From Allobaculum stercoricanis DSM 13633 (GTDB taxonomy: Bacteria; Bacillota_I; Bacilli_A; Erysipelotrichales; Erysipelotrichaceae): DNA of 64,000 bases. The position numbers and the translations under genes were made by a program. The stretch is from assembly GCF_000384195.1 (NCBI RefSeq), contig NZ_KB913034.1, forward strand, positions 783,479-847,478, given 5' to 3'. Positions within the stretch are counted from its first letter, which is position 1. Each line of letters opens with the position of its first letter. The notes beneath the pieces are model-generated. The model was not told where the DNA came from. It made no database searches and saw only the letters and a list, made by a program, of their open reading frames with translations. Below, piece after piece: positions 47,161-57,052 of this stretch.

Positions 47161-47595
47161 ATGGAAAGAATTATTGGCCTCGATTTAGGATCCGTAACAT
47201 GTGGAGTGGCAATGTCTGATCCACTTGGCATGATTGCGCGCGCAATTACAACAGTACGATTTCCAAGTGATGATTACCAACAATGTTTAGAAGGCGTGCT
47301 TCAAATCTTGCACGAAAACAAAGTGAAAAAAGTCGTTTTGGGATTACCTAAACATATGAATGGCGATATTGGCATTCGTGGGGAAATCTGCTTGAACTTT
47401 AAAAAAATGTTGGAAGACCAGGGAATTGAAGTAGATATGTGGGATGAACGTTTAACAACTGTTGCAGCCCAAAAGATTTTAATTTCCGCCGATGTCTCCC
47501 GGAAGAAACGAAAGAAAGTCATTGATCAAATGGCAGCTGTCCAGATTCTTCAAAGTTATTTGGACCGGCAAAATGGCGGGCTAGTCTCGTTCTGA
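47161..47595 (+). CDS. ruvX: Putative pre-16S rRNA nuclease / Holliday junction resolvase-like protein
   Basis: A 144-residue YqgF/RuvX protein with a RuvC-like fold: G-L-D-L-G-S-V-T-C-G-V-A at the start (first aspartate), V-V-L-G-L-P-K-H-M-N-G in the middle and W-D-E-R-L-T-T-V-A-A near the end. The family processes the 5' end of 16S rRNA in Escherichia coli and has also been described as a resolvase. It begins six bases after ireB. Confidence 0.9.
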   Translation: MERIIGLDLGSVTCGVAMSDPLGMIARAITTVRFPSDDYQQCLEGVLQILHENKVKKVVLGLPKHMNGDIGIRGEICLNFKKMLEDQGIEVDMWDERLTTVAAQKILISADVSRKKRKKVIDQMAAVQILQSYLDRQNGGLVSF

Positions 47596-47716
47596 TTCTG
47601 CTTTCCAGAGGCAAAACATCGTTTTTTGCCTCTTTTTTTACAATAGCTTGGAAAGAGCGCTAGTTCATCTTGTATCGTAAATAGATGAACAACCACATTC
47701 AATAAAGGAGAATTCT

Positions 47717-47977
47717 ATGATTGACTCTAATTCTTTGTACGTCAAAGACCAAGATGGAAATGAAAAAAGAATGATCATTCTGTTCACATTTGACAGTACA
47801 GACTACAACAAGTCTTATGTTGTATTCCAAGACCCAGATAATGACACTGGTGAAGTTTATGCATCTGCTTACAACGACCAAGGTGAACTTTTACCTATCG
47901 AAACTGATGAAGAATGGGATATGGTAGATGAAGTCATTAATACGTTTGCCTCGGACGAGGAATTAACGGATGACTAG
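47717..47977 (+). CDS. DUF1292 family protein
   Basis: An 86-residue acidic protein of the DUF1292 family, usually encoded together with ireB and ruvX. The pattern F-T-F-D-S-T-D-Y-N-K-S-Y-V-V-F and the acidic E-E-W-D-M-V-D-E-V end are typical. Function unknown. AAGGAG precedes the ATG. Its last eight bases overlap mltG. Confidence 0.88.
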   Translation: MIDSNSLYVKDQDGNEKRMIILFTFDSTDYNKSYVVFQDPDNDTGEVYASAYNDQGELLPIETDEEWDMVDEVINTFASDEELTDD

Positions 47978-49058
47978 AAGAAGAAAAAAAAGAAAAAGCC
48001 ACGCGGGACTCATCGTGTTTTTCGTAATTTTATGTTTGTTGATCGGTGGAGCTGGAGGAGGATATTTTTGGTATAGCTCCTCTTTAAAACCAGTTTCCTC
48101 TACCGATGAAAAAATCGCCATTGAAATTGCGCAAGGTGATACCCAAAATATCGTGATTGATAAATTAGAAGCAGCGGGATTGATTCAAAGCAAACTTGCC
48201 ACAAAGATTTATACAAAATTAAATGAATTTCCACGTTATGTAGGAACATTTGAACTTTCTACATCGATGTCTACACAAGAAATCTTTGCTAAACTTGCTG
48301 ATCCAAACAATGCTTTACAAAGCTTTGTTTCGGTGACAATTCCTGAAGGAAAATGGGCAAAAGATATTGCGACCATTTTAGCGAATAGTTTACCTCATCT
48401 AAATCGTGACGAATTACTTCGTTTATGGAACGATGATGCGTATATCAACCAACTTGCTCAAGTGTACCCATTCATTGATCCAACGCTTCTGACAAACGAT
48501 CAATACTTCGTTAAATTAGAAGGATATTTATTCCCAGAAACTTATCACATTGATCTGAACATGAACGAAGATCAAGTAACGCGGATGCTATTGGATCAAT
48601 TTGGCGCAGTGATTGCGCAGTTCCAACCACAAATCGATGCATCACAATATAACTTGCAAGAAATCCTTACGCTAGCAAGTATTATTCAATTTGAAAGTGG
48701 AAATCCAGCAGACATGCCAGATATTTCCGGTGTATTCCATAATCGTTTAAATTCAGGAATGCCACTCGGCAGTTCTGTAACGGTATGTTATGCACTCTAT
48801 GATCAATTTGAATCCAGTGAGCAGTGCGAAACGAATACGGATATTCAATCCCCATATAATACGTATCTCAATGCCGGATTACCAATTGGTCCAATTCTAA
48901 ATCCGGGCCGTGATGCGATTAGTGCTGCTTTAAATCCTGCGCAAAACGATTATTTATATTTCGTTGCCGATATTTATGGTGATGGAAAAACGCACTTTGC
49001 TCGTACTTTAGAAGAGCATGAAGCAAATATTGATCGATTTAACTTGCGCTTAGAATAA
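47970..49058 (+). CDS. mltG: Endolytic transglycosylase MltG-like
   Basis: A 362-residue YceG-like protein: a basic N-terminus, one membrane helix (about 14-35), a LysM-like part, then the catalytic domain (E-G-Y-L-F-P-E-T-Y). MltG cuts growing glycan strands at the membrane. The motif that is commonly S-I-V-E-K-E is here S-I-I-Q-F-E (Gln240, Glu242), and the usual S-D-P-T-V is S-S-V-T-V. Whether the enzyme stays active is not clear. It is the last gene of the ireB-ruvX-DUF1292 group. Confidence 0.88.
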   Translation: MTRRRKKRKSHAGLIVFFVILCLLIGGAGGGYFWYSSSLKPVSSTDEKIAIEIAQGDTQNIVIDKLEAAGLIQSKLATKIYTKLNEFPRYVGTFELSTSMSTQEIFAKLADPNNALQSFVSVTIPEGKWAKDIATILANSLPHLNRDELLRLWNDDAYINQLAQVYPFIDPTLLTNDQYFVKLEGYLFPETYHIDLNMNEDQVTRMLLDQFGAVIAQFQPQIDASQYNLQEILTLASIIQFESGNPADMPDISGVFHNRLNSGMPLGSSVTVCYALYDQFESSEQCETNTDIQSPYNTYLNAGLPIGPILNPGRDAISAALNPAQNDYLYFVADIYGDGKTHFARTLEEHEANIDRFNLRLE

Positions 49059-49112
49059 ACATCAACAAATATTTGTGATACAATTTTTAAGCTTTAAATT
49101 TGGAGGATAAAC

Positions 49113-49583
49113 ATGGCTGAAAAAATTTTTGTTACTCAGGAAGGTCTCGATGAGCTTCGTGCCGAACTTGAGAATCTTGTCCATGTCGTAAGACCGGAAG
49201 TAATTGTCGAACTTCAAGAAGCTCGTGCACAAGGGGACTTATCTGAAAACGCTGATTACGATGCCGCTCGTGACCATCAGGCTCGTGTGGAAGGTCGTAT
49301 TAAAGAACTTGAAAGTTTAATCAAAAATGCACAGATTATCGAAGAAGGAGAAGGTGGAACGAAAACAGTTCGTTTAGGATCCACTGTAACAATTAAAGAT
49401 AATACTGATGGATCTTTGATGACATTCAGTATTGTGGGTACGATCGAAGCCGATCCTTTCAACAACAAAATTTCCAATGAAACACCTCTTGTCAAAGCAA
49501 TCTTAGACAAGAGACCTGGAGAAACTGTTGAAGTGAAAGGTGTAGAAGAACCTTACGAAGTGACAATTGAATCTGTTCGCTAA
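49113..49583 (+). CDS. greA: Transcription elongation factor GreA
   Basis: A 156-residue protein with the N-terminal coiled coil carrying the acidic D-L-S-E-N-A-D-Y tip (about residues 40-47) that reaches into the RNA polymerase channel, and a C-terminal FKBP-like domain. It rescues stalled polymerase by cleavage of the backtracked RNA. GGAGG ribosome site. Its position 54 bases after mltG is typical of Firmicutes. Confidence 0.95.
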   Translation: MAEKIFVTQEGLDELRAELENLVHVVRPEVIVELQEARAQGDLSENADYDAARDHQARVEGRIKELESLIKNAQIIEEGEGGTKTVRLGSTVTIKDNTDGSLMTFSIVGTIEADPFNNKISNETPLVKAILDKRPGETVEVKGVEEPYEVTIESVR

Positions 49584-49589
49584 ACATGA

Positions 49590-49661
49590 AGAGACTGTAA
49601 CAAATATCTTGATATTGATTATCTTTTCAATCATCAAGGTCGCTTACAGCCTCTTTTTTAT
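49590..49661 (+). terminator. greA terminator
   Basis: AGAGACTGTAA pairs with TTACAGCCTCT at the base of a long stem, with an inner CTTGAT/ATCAAG pair; T residues follow. Confidence 0.75.
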
Positions 49662-49850
49662 TTTTGCAAAATTGAATCCTAAAAAGCGTTGGATGAATGT
49701 ATTGAAGATGGTGTAAAACAGATCATGATTTAGAATGGATTTTTATATTGCTTCTATTTTCAACATGTTCAAAACGGACATTTGATACAATAGAAGACAA
49801 GATTAAATCTTTTCGATTTGAGTTTGTACATAAAGAAGGAGGATTTGAAG

Positions 49851-50807
49851 ATGGTTTATATTTTACATGGTGAAGATCCATCTAGACGGGAATATAAATT
49901 AGAGACCATTAAACGCAAAGAGAATTGTGATCAAATTGATCGCTTCGATTGTCAAAAAGATGATCCAGACGTCATTGAAAACATGTTGGATTCATATAAT
50001 TTATTTGCAGAAAAACCGATGGTCATTTTAGATCATGCTTCTTTTTTAGGTGCCAAAAACGATACTAAATTAGAATTAGAACGCATTGTGCCAAGACTCG
50101 TTGATGATAAAGTGATCGTTTTACTATTAGATGCCAAAAAGCTAGATACAAGAAAAAAACTAGTCAAACAACTCCAAGAAACCGCAACAATCATGAACTG
50201 CATGCCACTCGATGAAAAGAGTTTAGTTACAGAAGTGCAGACGATGATGAAAGAACGTAAAATGAAAATGGATGCGCGTGGTTTTGACTACTTTTGTCAA
50301 AATGTCGGCTTTTCATCACCAGTTATAGCTAGCCAACTTGATAAACTTGCATTATATAGCCAAGATTTGAGTTATGAAGATGTTAAAGCTTTAACAACGG
50401 TGGAACCCACTCAAGATGTATTTAAAATGACGAATGCTTTATTTGCGAAAAACCGGGTTTTATTATTAGAGTTGTATCGGAACTTTAGAGCACAAAATAT
50501 GGAACCTGCGGCAATTATTGGTTTACTTGCTTCGCAAATTCGCTTTGTTTATCAAGTACGCGTTTTGATGGATGAAGGATATCGCAAAGAAGATATGATG
50601 AGTGAATTAAATGCATCATCGGGTCGAATCTGGAATACAATGAAAAACGCTAAAAATTTTAGTGCAAATCAGCTTTTAGAAAATTTGGCGACGTTATCAA
50701 AACTTGATCAAGCCACTAAAAGTGGAGTAGATCGCGATACTGCATTTGAAAATTTCATTTTGCAAATTGATGATCAGCATTCAAAACAAGATGTTTGGCA
50801 ATTTTAA
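49851..50807 (+). CDS. holA: DNA polymerase III delta subunit
   Basis: A 318-residue clamp-loader delta subunit. The N-terminal Y-I-L-H-G-E-D-P-S-R-R-E-Y, the middle AAA+-like region (P-M-V-I-L-D-H-A-S-F-L-G) and the C-terminal collar region (A-I-I-G-L-L-A-S-Q-I-R) agree with HolA/YqeN. The ATG at 49851 behind AAGGAGGA is clearly preferred to one 11 codons upstream. holA and rpsT are neighbours in many Firmicutes; here an IS110 element lies between them. Confidence 0.9.
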   Translation: MVYILHGEDPSRREYKLETIKRKENCDQIDRFDCQKDDPDVIENMLDSYNLFAEKPMVILDHASFLGAKNDTKLELERIVPRLVDDKVIVLLLDAKKLDTRKKLVKQLQETATIMNCMPLDEKSLVTEVQTMMKERKMKMDARGFDYFCQNVGFSSPVIASQLDKLALYSQDLSYEDVKALTTVEPTQDVFKMTNALFAKNRVLLLELYRNFRAQNMEPAAIIGLLASQIRFVYQVRVLMDEGYRKEDMMSELNASSGRIWNTMKNAKNFSANQLLENLATLSKLDQATKSGVDRDTAFENFILQIDDQHSKQDVWQF

Positions 50808-50888
50808 AAAAAGAAAGAACATCATCTTTAAAAAGCTAGATTGTGGCATTTGCTTGAATAGAGTGTAAAAAAGAAATATAAAACGTGT

Positions 50889-50950
50889 GAGATCTTTTAT
50901 CATAGATTTGAAATAATCCGATTATTGAAGATCTCTTTTTTGTTTTGCAA
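50889..50950 (+). terminator. holA terminator
   Basis: GAGATCTT (50889-50896) pairs with AAGATCTC (50938-50945), followed by T residues. Confidence 0.7.
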
Positions 50951-50991
50951 AAAAAATAACCATACAGTCGGGCTCTACCACTCCTGATGTA

Positions 50992-51021
50992 ACCGAGTGA
51001 ATTTGATCACTCGGTCTTTTT
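50992..51021 (+). terminator. Hairpin upstream of the IS110 element
   Basis: ACCGAGTGA pairs with TCACTCGGT around six bases, followed by CTTTTTT. It could isolate the transposase from outside transcription or end a short transcript. Confidence 0.75.
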
Positions 51022-51092
51022 TCTCTTGCTATACTGAAATTAGCGGAAGAGATCGTTGCTTTTTTGAGATTTGATCTCGCAAAAAAATTGAT

Positions 51093-51195
51093 AGAAGATC
51101 TTCTGTATGCACCACTGACTGTTTCGAAATAGAACGAATAATTCGCCCTGCTCGAGAACGTAGAAAAAAATATTAATTCGCAGAAGATCGGCCGC
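51093..51195 (+). ncRNA. Candidate bridge RNA region of the IS110 element
   Basis: GATCTTCTG (51097-51105) pairs perfectly with CAGAAGATC (51181-51189), closing a 75-base internal part that holds smaller stems such as TTCG/CGAA. It lies just before the transposase start, the place where IS110-group elements encode the bridge RNA. The AGAAGATCTTCT palindrome at 51093-51104 offers an alternative local fold. Confidence 0.4.
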
Positions 51196-51217
51196 TTTTC
51201 TATTTTTGGAGGTAATT

Positions 51218-52468
51218 ATGGAAAGACTATATGCGGTTTGTTGTGGTATCGATGTTCACAAAAAGATTTTGGTTGCTTGTTTGAGAACGAAACAATCTAC
51301 TGAAATTCGTTCTTTTGGTGCATCAACTCAAGATCTTCTTGATCTTGTGGATTGGTTAACAGCCAATCAATGCGAAGCTGTAGCGATGGAAAGTACAGCT
51401 TCATATTGGAAGCCTGTTTTTAATATTCTTGAAGGCTATGATTTAAACCCAATGGTTGTCAATGCTCAACACATGAAACAAGTTCCTGGACGAAAAACAG
51501 ATGTAAAAGATGCTGAATGGATTTCTGATCTGTTAATGAATGGACTTCTTAAACCGAGTTTTATTCCAAATAGACGTCAAAGAGAACTTCGCGAACTATG
51601 TAGATACAGAAAATCATTGATCGTTGATTTAGGTGCTGAAAAGAATCGACTTCAGAAAATGTTAGAAGGAGCGAATATCAAACTATCTGGGACAATATCC
51701 GATATTAATGGTAAGAGTGGAAAAGCTCTTCTTGACTATATTGTTTCTGGCGAAATTTTTGACGACGAAGCTTATGAACGACTTCTTGCAGAAAAGTTGA
51801 TTTCCAAACGATTAAAAGCACCTAAAAAACAATTGATCAAAGATATGCAAGGTTGTATCAGCCCAATTCAGGCAAAGATGATCAAAGTGATTCGAACTCA
51901 TATTTCAGAACTTGAAGCGCACATCAAAGAACTGAATGACGACATTTCAAATCATCTAAACGAAGAAGAAGAAAACGCAGTTGAATTAATCAAAGACATC
52001 CCTGGTATTTCAGATACGAGTGCACAAACGATCGTTTCAATCATTGGAACAGATATGTCGCGCTTTCCAACAAGCGGAGCTTTGTGTTCATGGGGTGGAC
52101 TATGTCCTGGAAATCATGAAAGCGCTGGGAAACGAAAGAATGGAAGAACAAACAAGGGAAATAAACTCTTAAGAAGTACTTTAGTTGTCTGTGCTCACTC
52201 AGCTGTGTTGAAAAAAGATTCTTACTTTGGAGAAATGTATAAACGGATTGCCTCACATAGAGGAAGGAAAAGAGCTATTGTTGCAGTTGCACACGCAATA
52301 TTACAAATCATTTGGCAACTACTCAAAAAGAATGAGAGATATGAAGATTTAGGCTCAGATTACTTTGAAAAGAAAAATCACAAAAATAAGTTAGTATCAA
52401 CTTTAAAGAAGCTTGAAAATTTTGGAATAACTCTCATGCCAGAACAACTGGCACAAGTAGCCTTCTAG
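51218..52468 (+). CDS. IS110-family transposase
   Basis: A 416-residue DEDD transposase. The N-terminal RuvC-like domain has C-G-I-D-V-H-K-K-I-L-V-A-C, then E-S-T-A-S-Y-W and K-T-D-V-K-D-A-E-W-I. The C-terminal domain has I-P-G-I-S-D-T-S-A-Q-T-I-V-S-I-I-G-T-D and W-G-G-L-C-P-G-N-H-E-S-A-G-K-R-K with the conserved serine. The ATG follows TTGGAGG. It is only distantly similar to the transposase at 26661-27839, so the two elements are separate arrivals. The frame is intact. Confidence 0.93.
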   Translation: MERLYAVCCGIDVHKKILVACLRTKQSTEIRSFGASTQDLLDLVDWLTANQCEAVAMESTASYWKPVFNILEGYDLNPMVVNAQHMKQVPGRKTDVKDAEWISDLLMNGLLKPSFIPNRRQRELRELCRYRKSLIVDLGAEKNRLQKMLEGANIKLSGTISDINGKSGKALLDYIVSGEIFDDEAYERLLAEKLISKRLKAPKKQLIKDMQGCISPIQAKMIKVIRTHISELEAHIKELNDDISNHLNEEEENAVELIKDIPGISDTSAQTIVSIIGTDMSRFPTSGALCSWGGLCPGNHESAGKRKNGRTNKGNKLLRSTLVVCAHSAVLKKDSYFGEMYKRIASHRGRKRAIVAVAHAILQIIWQLLKKNERYEDLGSDYFEKKNHKNKLVSTLKKLENFGITLMPEQLAQVAF

Positions 52469-52617
52469 AATTTTACTATTTTATTTTTTCAAAAATGTCA
52501 GGGATTTTGTGCGCTTTTTTCTAAAACGTTCGATTTGGTTACAGAAAAAAAAGCAAAGTAAAAGAAAAAGAATGATCGGTAATTTGATATTTACCGAATC
52601 GTAAATAAAGCATTATA

Positions 52618-52660
52618 AAAGCGCAGAGAAACAAAATAGAATTCATATTCTCTGCGCTTT
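52618..52660. terminator. Strong hairpin between IS110 and rpsT
   Basis: AAAGCGCAGAGAA (52618-52630) pairs perfectly with TTCTCTGCGCTTT (52648-52660). It may be the former holA terminator moved away by the insertion or a terminator of the insertion sequence. Confidence 0.75.
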
Positions 52661-52714
52661 CATTTTCATTTAAATCTGTGAAAAGTTATATTTCGACGTA
52701 AATCTACATCAATA

Positions 52715-52742
52715 AAAAACGATATCGAAGTGATACCGTGTT
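52715..52742 (-). terminator. rpsT terminator
   Basis: In the minus direction CGGTATC pairs with GATATCG and a run of T follows, immediately after the rpsT stop codon. Confidence 0.75.
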
Positions 52743-52743
52743 T

Positions 52744-53007
52744 TTATTGAATAGAGTTTACAGCTTGAGCAAGTCTAGATTTCTGGTTAGAAGCATAGTT
52801 TTTATGCTTGAATCCTTTTGCTACAGCTTTGTCTAATTTAGAACATGCTGCTGCGTAAGCTGCAACTGCTGCTTCTTTATCCTGAGCTTCTACAGCAACT
52901 AACACTTTTTTGATAGCTGTTTTTAAAGCTGATTTTTGGGAAACGTTGCGGCTTCTTGCTTTATTATTCGTGAGAACACGCTTTTTTTGCTGTTTAATCT
53001 GTGGCAC
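52744..53007 (-). CDS. rpsT: 30S ribosomal protein S20
   Basis: An 87-residue basic protein of the S20 family with the typical long helices: K-K-R-V-L-T-N-N-K-A-R-S-R-N near the start, S-A-L-K-T-A-I-K-K and the end A-K-G-F-K-H-K-N-Y-A-S-N-Q-K-S-R-L. I choose the GTG at 53007 because AGGAGGTG lies seven bases before it; the in-frame ATG at 53025 overlaps the site. A GTG start is unusual but fits a gene whose translation may be self-regulated. Confidence 0.93.
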   Translation of the reverse strand: MPQIKQQKKRVLTNNKARSRNVSQKSALKTAIKKVLVAVEAQDKEAAVAAYAAACSKLDKAVAKGFKHKNYASNQKSRLAQAVNSIQ

Positions 53008-53118
53008 GAGTACACCTCCTGACATAATGCTTTGAAATTATAACAAAGTGCATTTTACAATGCAACAAAACACGAAATGATCAGGTATAATATCTCATCA
53101 GAAAGGGGGTTATTCCTT

Positions 53119-54051
53119 GTGAATTCCAAAATTATTTTTATGGGGACTCCTCAAATTGCCGCAGATGTCTTGCAAGCATTATTAAATGCAAATGCAAATA
53201 TTTCTTTAGTCATCTGCCAACCAGATCGTAAAGTCGGTCGTAAAGGGACTTTACAAGCTTGTCCAACCAAGCAACTTGCCCTTCAATATAACATTCCTGT
53301 TTTTCAACCGGAGAAAATTCGCAATGACTTTCAACGTGTCGTTGATGAACATGCAGATTTAATTGTAACTTGTGCGTATGGTCAAATCGTACCACAAGAA
53401 GTCTTAGATGCACCAAAACAAGGGTGCGTGAATTTGCATGGATCACTTTTACCGGAGTATCGAGGCGCCGCACCAATTCAGCGTGCAATTTATGATGGTA
53501 AAACGGTAACTGGCATGTCTTTGATGAAAATGGAAGCAGGTATGGATACTGGACCAGTTGCTGCAATGGCAAAAATTGAAATTGAGCCAAGCGACAATAC
53601 CACTTCATTATTTGAAAAGATGGGAAAACTTGCGGGCGAATTGGTTGTTGAACACCTCGATGAACTTTTAGCCGGGACACTAGAATTCATCCCACAAGAC
53701 GATTCATCAGCAACGCATGCTGACAAGATCTCAAAAGAAGAAGAACAACTCGATTTAAATATGTCAGATGTTCAATTATTGAATACGATTCGGGCACTTT
53801 CTTATACGCCGGGTGGGTATGTGATCGCAAATCATGCTAAACTAAAACTTCTTTCTGTACGCTATCAACCTGGCGAAACACCTGGTATTGGGGTGTTCTT
53901 TGCTTTGAACAAAAAACAATTCGCAATGGGTGGCCATGAAGGAATCTTTTTGTTAGACGAAGTGCAACCAGAAGGAAAATCAATGATGAAATCTGCCGAC
54001 TTCCTGAATGGAAAAGGAAGAAGTCTGATCAATAAGAAAGCGGGGGAATAA
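53119..54051 (+). CDS. fmt: Methionyl-tRNA formyltransferase
   Basis: A 310-residue enzyme that formylates initiator Met-tRNA using 10-formyl-tetrahydrofolate. The catalytic segment [17 protein letters not shown] is present along with [15 protein letters not shown], and the C-terminal OB-like domain follows. The GTG at 53119 has GAAAGGGGG eight bases before it and gives a normal N-terminus; an upstream in-frame ATG at 53077 does not. It precedes lepA by one base. Confidence 0.92.
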   Translation: MNSKIIFMGTPQIAADVLQALLNANANISLVICQPDRKVGRKGTLQACPTKQLALQYNIPVFQPEKIRNDFQRVVDEHADLIVTCAYGQIVPQEVLDAPKQGCVNLHGSLLPEYRGAAPIQRAIYDGKTVTGMSLMKMEAGMDTGPVAAMAKIEIEPSDNTTSLFEKMGKLAGELVVEHLDELLAGTLEFIPQDDSSATHADKISKEEEQLDLNMSDVQLLNTIRALSYTPGGYVIANHAKLKLLSVRYQPGETPGIGVFFALNKKQFAMGGHEGIFLLDEVQPEGKSMMKSADFLNGKGRSLINKKAGE

Positions 54052-54052
54052 C

Positions 54053-55855
54053 TTGGATCAAAAGAATATTCGAAATTTTTCAATTATCGCTCATATTGAC
54101 CATGGAAAATCGACATTAGCTGACCGAATTTTGGAACTGACGGATTCAGTTGAGAAACGAGAAATGAAATCACAAATTCTCGATTCGATGGATTTAGAAA
54201 GAGAACGTGGCATTACCATTAAATTGAATGCCGTGGAACTTGTTTATCATGCTAAAGATGGACAAGATTATTTATTCCATTTGATTGACACTCCAGGTCA
54301 CGTTGACTTCTCATATGAAGTATCACGTTCACTTGCAGCTTGTGAAGGAGCTATATTAGTTGTCGATGCAGCGCAAGGTGTGCAAGCGCAAACGATGGCA
54401 AACGTGTATTTAGCATTAGAAAACGACTTAGAGATTTTACCAGTCTTAAATAAAGTTGACTTACCAAGTGCACAACCAGAGGTTGTCAAAGAAGAAATCG
54501 AAAATTTAATTGGCTTAGATTGCAGTGAAGCCGTTGAAATTTCTGCTAAATCCGGATTGAATGTCGATCAAGTTTTAGAACAAATCGTAGCAAAATTGCC
54601 AGCTCCAACAGGAGACATTCAAGAACCACTACAAGCTTTAGTCTTTGACTCAGTTTATGATGCTTATAAAGGCGTTATTGCTTGGGTATCGATTAAAAAT
54701 GGTGAAGTTAAAGTTGGCGATAAAATTCGTTTAATGGCTTCACAAGCAGAATATGAAGTCACAGAACTTGGTGTACGTACACCAAAAATGTTAAACAAAC
54801 AATCTTTAAAAACAGGAGATGTTGGATGGATTGCAGCATCTGTTAAAGATATCAAAACAGTTCGTGTTGGGGATACGATCACTTTAGCTAATCGTCCAGC
54901 AAAAGAAGCGCTCGATGGATATAAAGAAATGCAGCCAATGGTTTATGCGGGTATTTATCCTGTTGATAACGCTCGTTATGACGATTTAAAAGAAGCATTA
55001 GAAAAATTACAACTCAACGATGCATCTTTACAATTTGAACCTGAAACGTCACAAGCTTTAGGATTTGGGTTCCGTTGTGGCTTTTTAGGACTATTACATA
55101 TGGATGTTGTCGAAGAGCGTTTAGAACGTGAATATAACTTGAGTTTGATCGCAACTTCGCCATCTGTTATTTATCGAGTGCATAAAACCGATCGAACTGT
55201 CGAAGAAATCGACAACCCAGCTTCATTACCACCAGCTCAAAAAATCGACTTTATCGAAGAACCTTATGTCAAAGCGGAAATCTTAGTTCCGAAAGAATAT
55301 GTCGGTACGATGATGGATCTTTGTCAGAAAAAACGTGGTGAATATGTGGACTTACAAGTTCTCGATGATACACGTATGGAATTGATCTATCAGATGCCAC
55401 TTTCTGAAATTATCTTCGATTTCTTTGATCGCATGAAGAGTGCAACGAAAGGCTATGCAAGCTTTGACTATGAATTTAGCGGCTATCGTAAATCCGATCT
55501 GCAAAAACTCGATATTTTATTAAATGGCCAAGTTGTCGATGCGCTTAGCATTATCGTGCATAAAGATTTTGCTTATAATCGTGGAAATGCGATGACAGTT
55601 AAATTAAAAGACTTAATCCCAAAACAACAGTTTGAAATTCCTGTTCAAGCCGCAATTGGAAGTAAAATTATTGCCCGTACAAACATTAAAGCCTTACGTA
55701 AAAACGTATTGGCAAAATGTTATGGTGGGGACATTTCCCGTAAGAAAAAATTGTTAGAAAAACAAAAAGAAGGGAAAAAGCGCATGAAGATGGTTGGTTC
55801 TGTCGAAATTCCACAAGAAGCATTTATGGCTGTCTTGTCGATGGACGAAGACTAA
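54053..55855 (+). CDS. lepA: Elongation factor 4 (back-translocase)
   Basis: A 600-residue EF-G-like GTPase: [11 protein letters not shown]-loop, R-G-I-T-I-K-L-N switch, D-T-P-G-H-V-D and N-K-V-D motifs, with the LepA-specific C-terminal domain instead of domain IV ([13 protein letters not shown]). EF4 helps 30S assembly and can back-translocate ribosomes. It starts with TTG, right after the fmt stop and behind GGGGGAA, so it is translationally coupled to fmt. Confidence 0.94.
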   Translation: MDQKNIRNFSIIAHIDHGKSTLADRILELTDSVEKREMKSQILDSMDLERERGITIKLNAVELVYHAKDGQDYLFHLIDTPGHVDFSYEVSRSLAACEGAILVVDAAQGVQAQTMANVYLALENDLEILPVLNKVDLPSAQPEVVKEEIENLIGLDCSEAVEISAKSGLNVDQVLEQIVAKLPAPTGDIQEPLQALVFDSVYDAYKGVIAWVSIKNGEVKVGDKIRLMASQAEYEVTELGVRTPKMLNKQSLKTGDVGWIAASVKDIKTVRVGDTITLANRPAKEALDGYKEMQPMVYAGIYPVDNARYDDLKEALEKLQLNDASLQFEPETSQALGFGFRCGFLGLLHMDVVEERLEREYNLSLIATSPSVIYRVHKTDRTVEEIDNPASLPPAQKIDFIEEPYVKAEILVPKEYVGTMMDLCQKKRGEYVDLQVLDDTRMELIYQMPLSEIIFDFFDRMKSATKGYASFDYEFSGYRKSDLQKLDILLNGQVVDALSIIVHKDFAYNRGNAMTVKLKDLIPKQQFEIPVQAAIGSKIIARTNIKALRKNVLAKCYGGDISRKKKLLEKQKEGKKRMKMVGSVEIPQEAFMAVLSMDED

Positions 55856-55857
55856 TC

Positions 55858-56961
55858 ATGATCGAAAGTGCTTATCTCCATATCCCATTTTGTCAGTCGA
55901 TTTGTACATATTGTGCTTTTGAGCGAAGCGCAAATTTAAAACAGATCGACCAGTGGCTCGATGTGATTTGCGACGAGGTGCAAAATACTTTAAAACAAGC
56001 CAAACAAAACGATCCAACCTTTAAATTGAAGACAATTTATTTTGGAGGTGGGACACCGAGTGTTTTGTCTTGCGCACAACTCGAACGCTTAGCAAGTTTG
56101 TTTGCAGATGTCTTTGATCCTTATGGAGAATGGACAATTGAAGCGAATCCTGAATCGATTACTTTAGAATGGTTGCAAACAGCCCGCCGTCTTATGATCA
56201 ATCGCATTTCAATTGGTATTCAAACCTTTGATGCCAAACGCCTGCAAACACTCAATCGCCATCATACCCCATTGCAAGCCAAGCAAGCTGTCGCATTATG
56301 TCGCCAAGCTGGATTTGAATCGATTAGCGTCGATTTGATTTATGGCTTTGCCAAACAAACGATGGCGGATCTCAATGCTGATCTAGATGCGTTTTTGGAA
56401 CTCGATATCGATCATCTTTCTATTTATTCGCTCATTTTAGAGCCGGATTCGGCTTTAGGAAAACGGGGCTATGTGCCATTAGATGAGTATGAAAATGCAT
56501 TGATGTATGAACAAATTGACAAGCGTTTAACCCAATCTGGATTTGAGCACTACGAAGTGAGTTCTTTTGCCCGCAATCAAAAATACGGGCTTCATAACTC
56601 GTTGATTTGGGATGATGGTCAATACTTTGGCTTTGGGTTTGGAGCAATTGGGCGTGATGAACAAGGCTTATATCATCACTCGGGTACATTAAAACAATAT
56701 ATTCAAAAACAATCACATCTCGAATATGAAGAAAATCCCAATCCTTGGTTTGATGCGATCATGACAGGCTTGCGCACCACAATGGGTTTAAATGTCTTGA
56801 AGTGGAATTTACGCTATGGATTTGATTTCAAACAACGCTATGCGCATGTCTTAAATCAGTATTCAGAATGCTTTATCGAACAAAATGATCGTATTTCACT
56901 CACTAAACAAGGAATGGAAATTTTAGATACGATTTTAGTTGAATTCCTCATGGAAGATTGA
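55858..56961 (+). CDS. hemW: Radical SAM heme chaperone HemW-like
   Basis: A 367-residue radical SAM protein. The [4Fe-4S] cysteines are at 12, 16 and 19 (F-C-Q-S-I-C-T-Y-C), the glycine-rich F-G-G-G-T-P-S motif follows, and the C-terminal HemW domain is present (G-L-R-T-T-M-G-L). It was long annotated as oxygen-independent coproporphyrinogen oxidase, but members of this subfamily act as heme chaperones. It begins two bases after lepA, the usual arrangement in Firmicutes. Confidence 0.9.
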   Translation: MIESAYLHIPFCQSICTYCAFERSANLKQIDQWLDVICDEVQNTLKQAKQNDPTFKLKTIYFGGGTPSVLSCAQLERLASLFADVFDPYGEWTIEANPESITLEWLQTARRLMINRISIGIQTFDAKRLQTLNRHHTPLQAKQAVALCRQAGFESISVDLIYGFAKQTMADLNADLDAFLELDIDHLSIYSLILEPDSALGKRGYVPLDEYENALMYEQIDKRLTQSGFEHYEVSSFARNQKYGLHNSLIWDDGQYFGFGFGAIGRDEQGLYHHSGTLKQYIQKQSHLEYEENPNPWFDAIMTGLRTTMGLNVLKWNLRYGFDFKQRYAHVLNQYSECFIEQNDRISLTKQGMEILDTILVEFLMED

Positions 56962-57052
56962 TAACATACAAAAGATTCATTCGCGGCTTTTGGAGACTCC
57001 GACCGAGGCTTCGATTGGATTGTAATGAAAGAAAAAGGAGAGCATAAAAATT

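Larger units (their letters stand above)
51030..52500 (+). mobile_element. IS110-family insertion sequence (ends not resolved)
   Basis: The element contains the transposase at 51218-52468 and probably the structured leader upstream. IS110 elements often lack terminal inverted repeats and target duplications, so the limits cannot be set by eye and the coordinates are approximate. It separates holA from rpsT. Confidence 0.6.
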
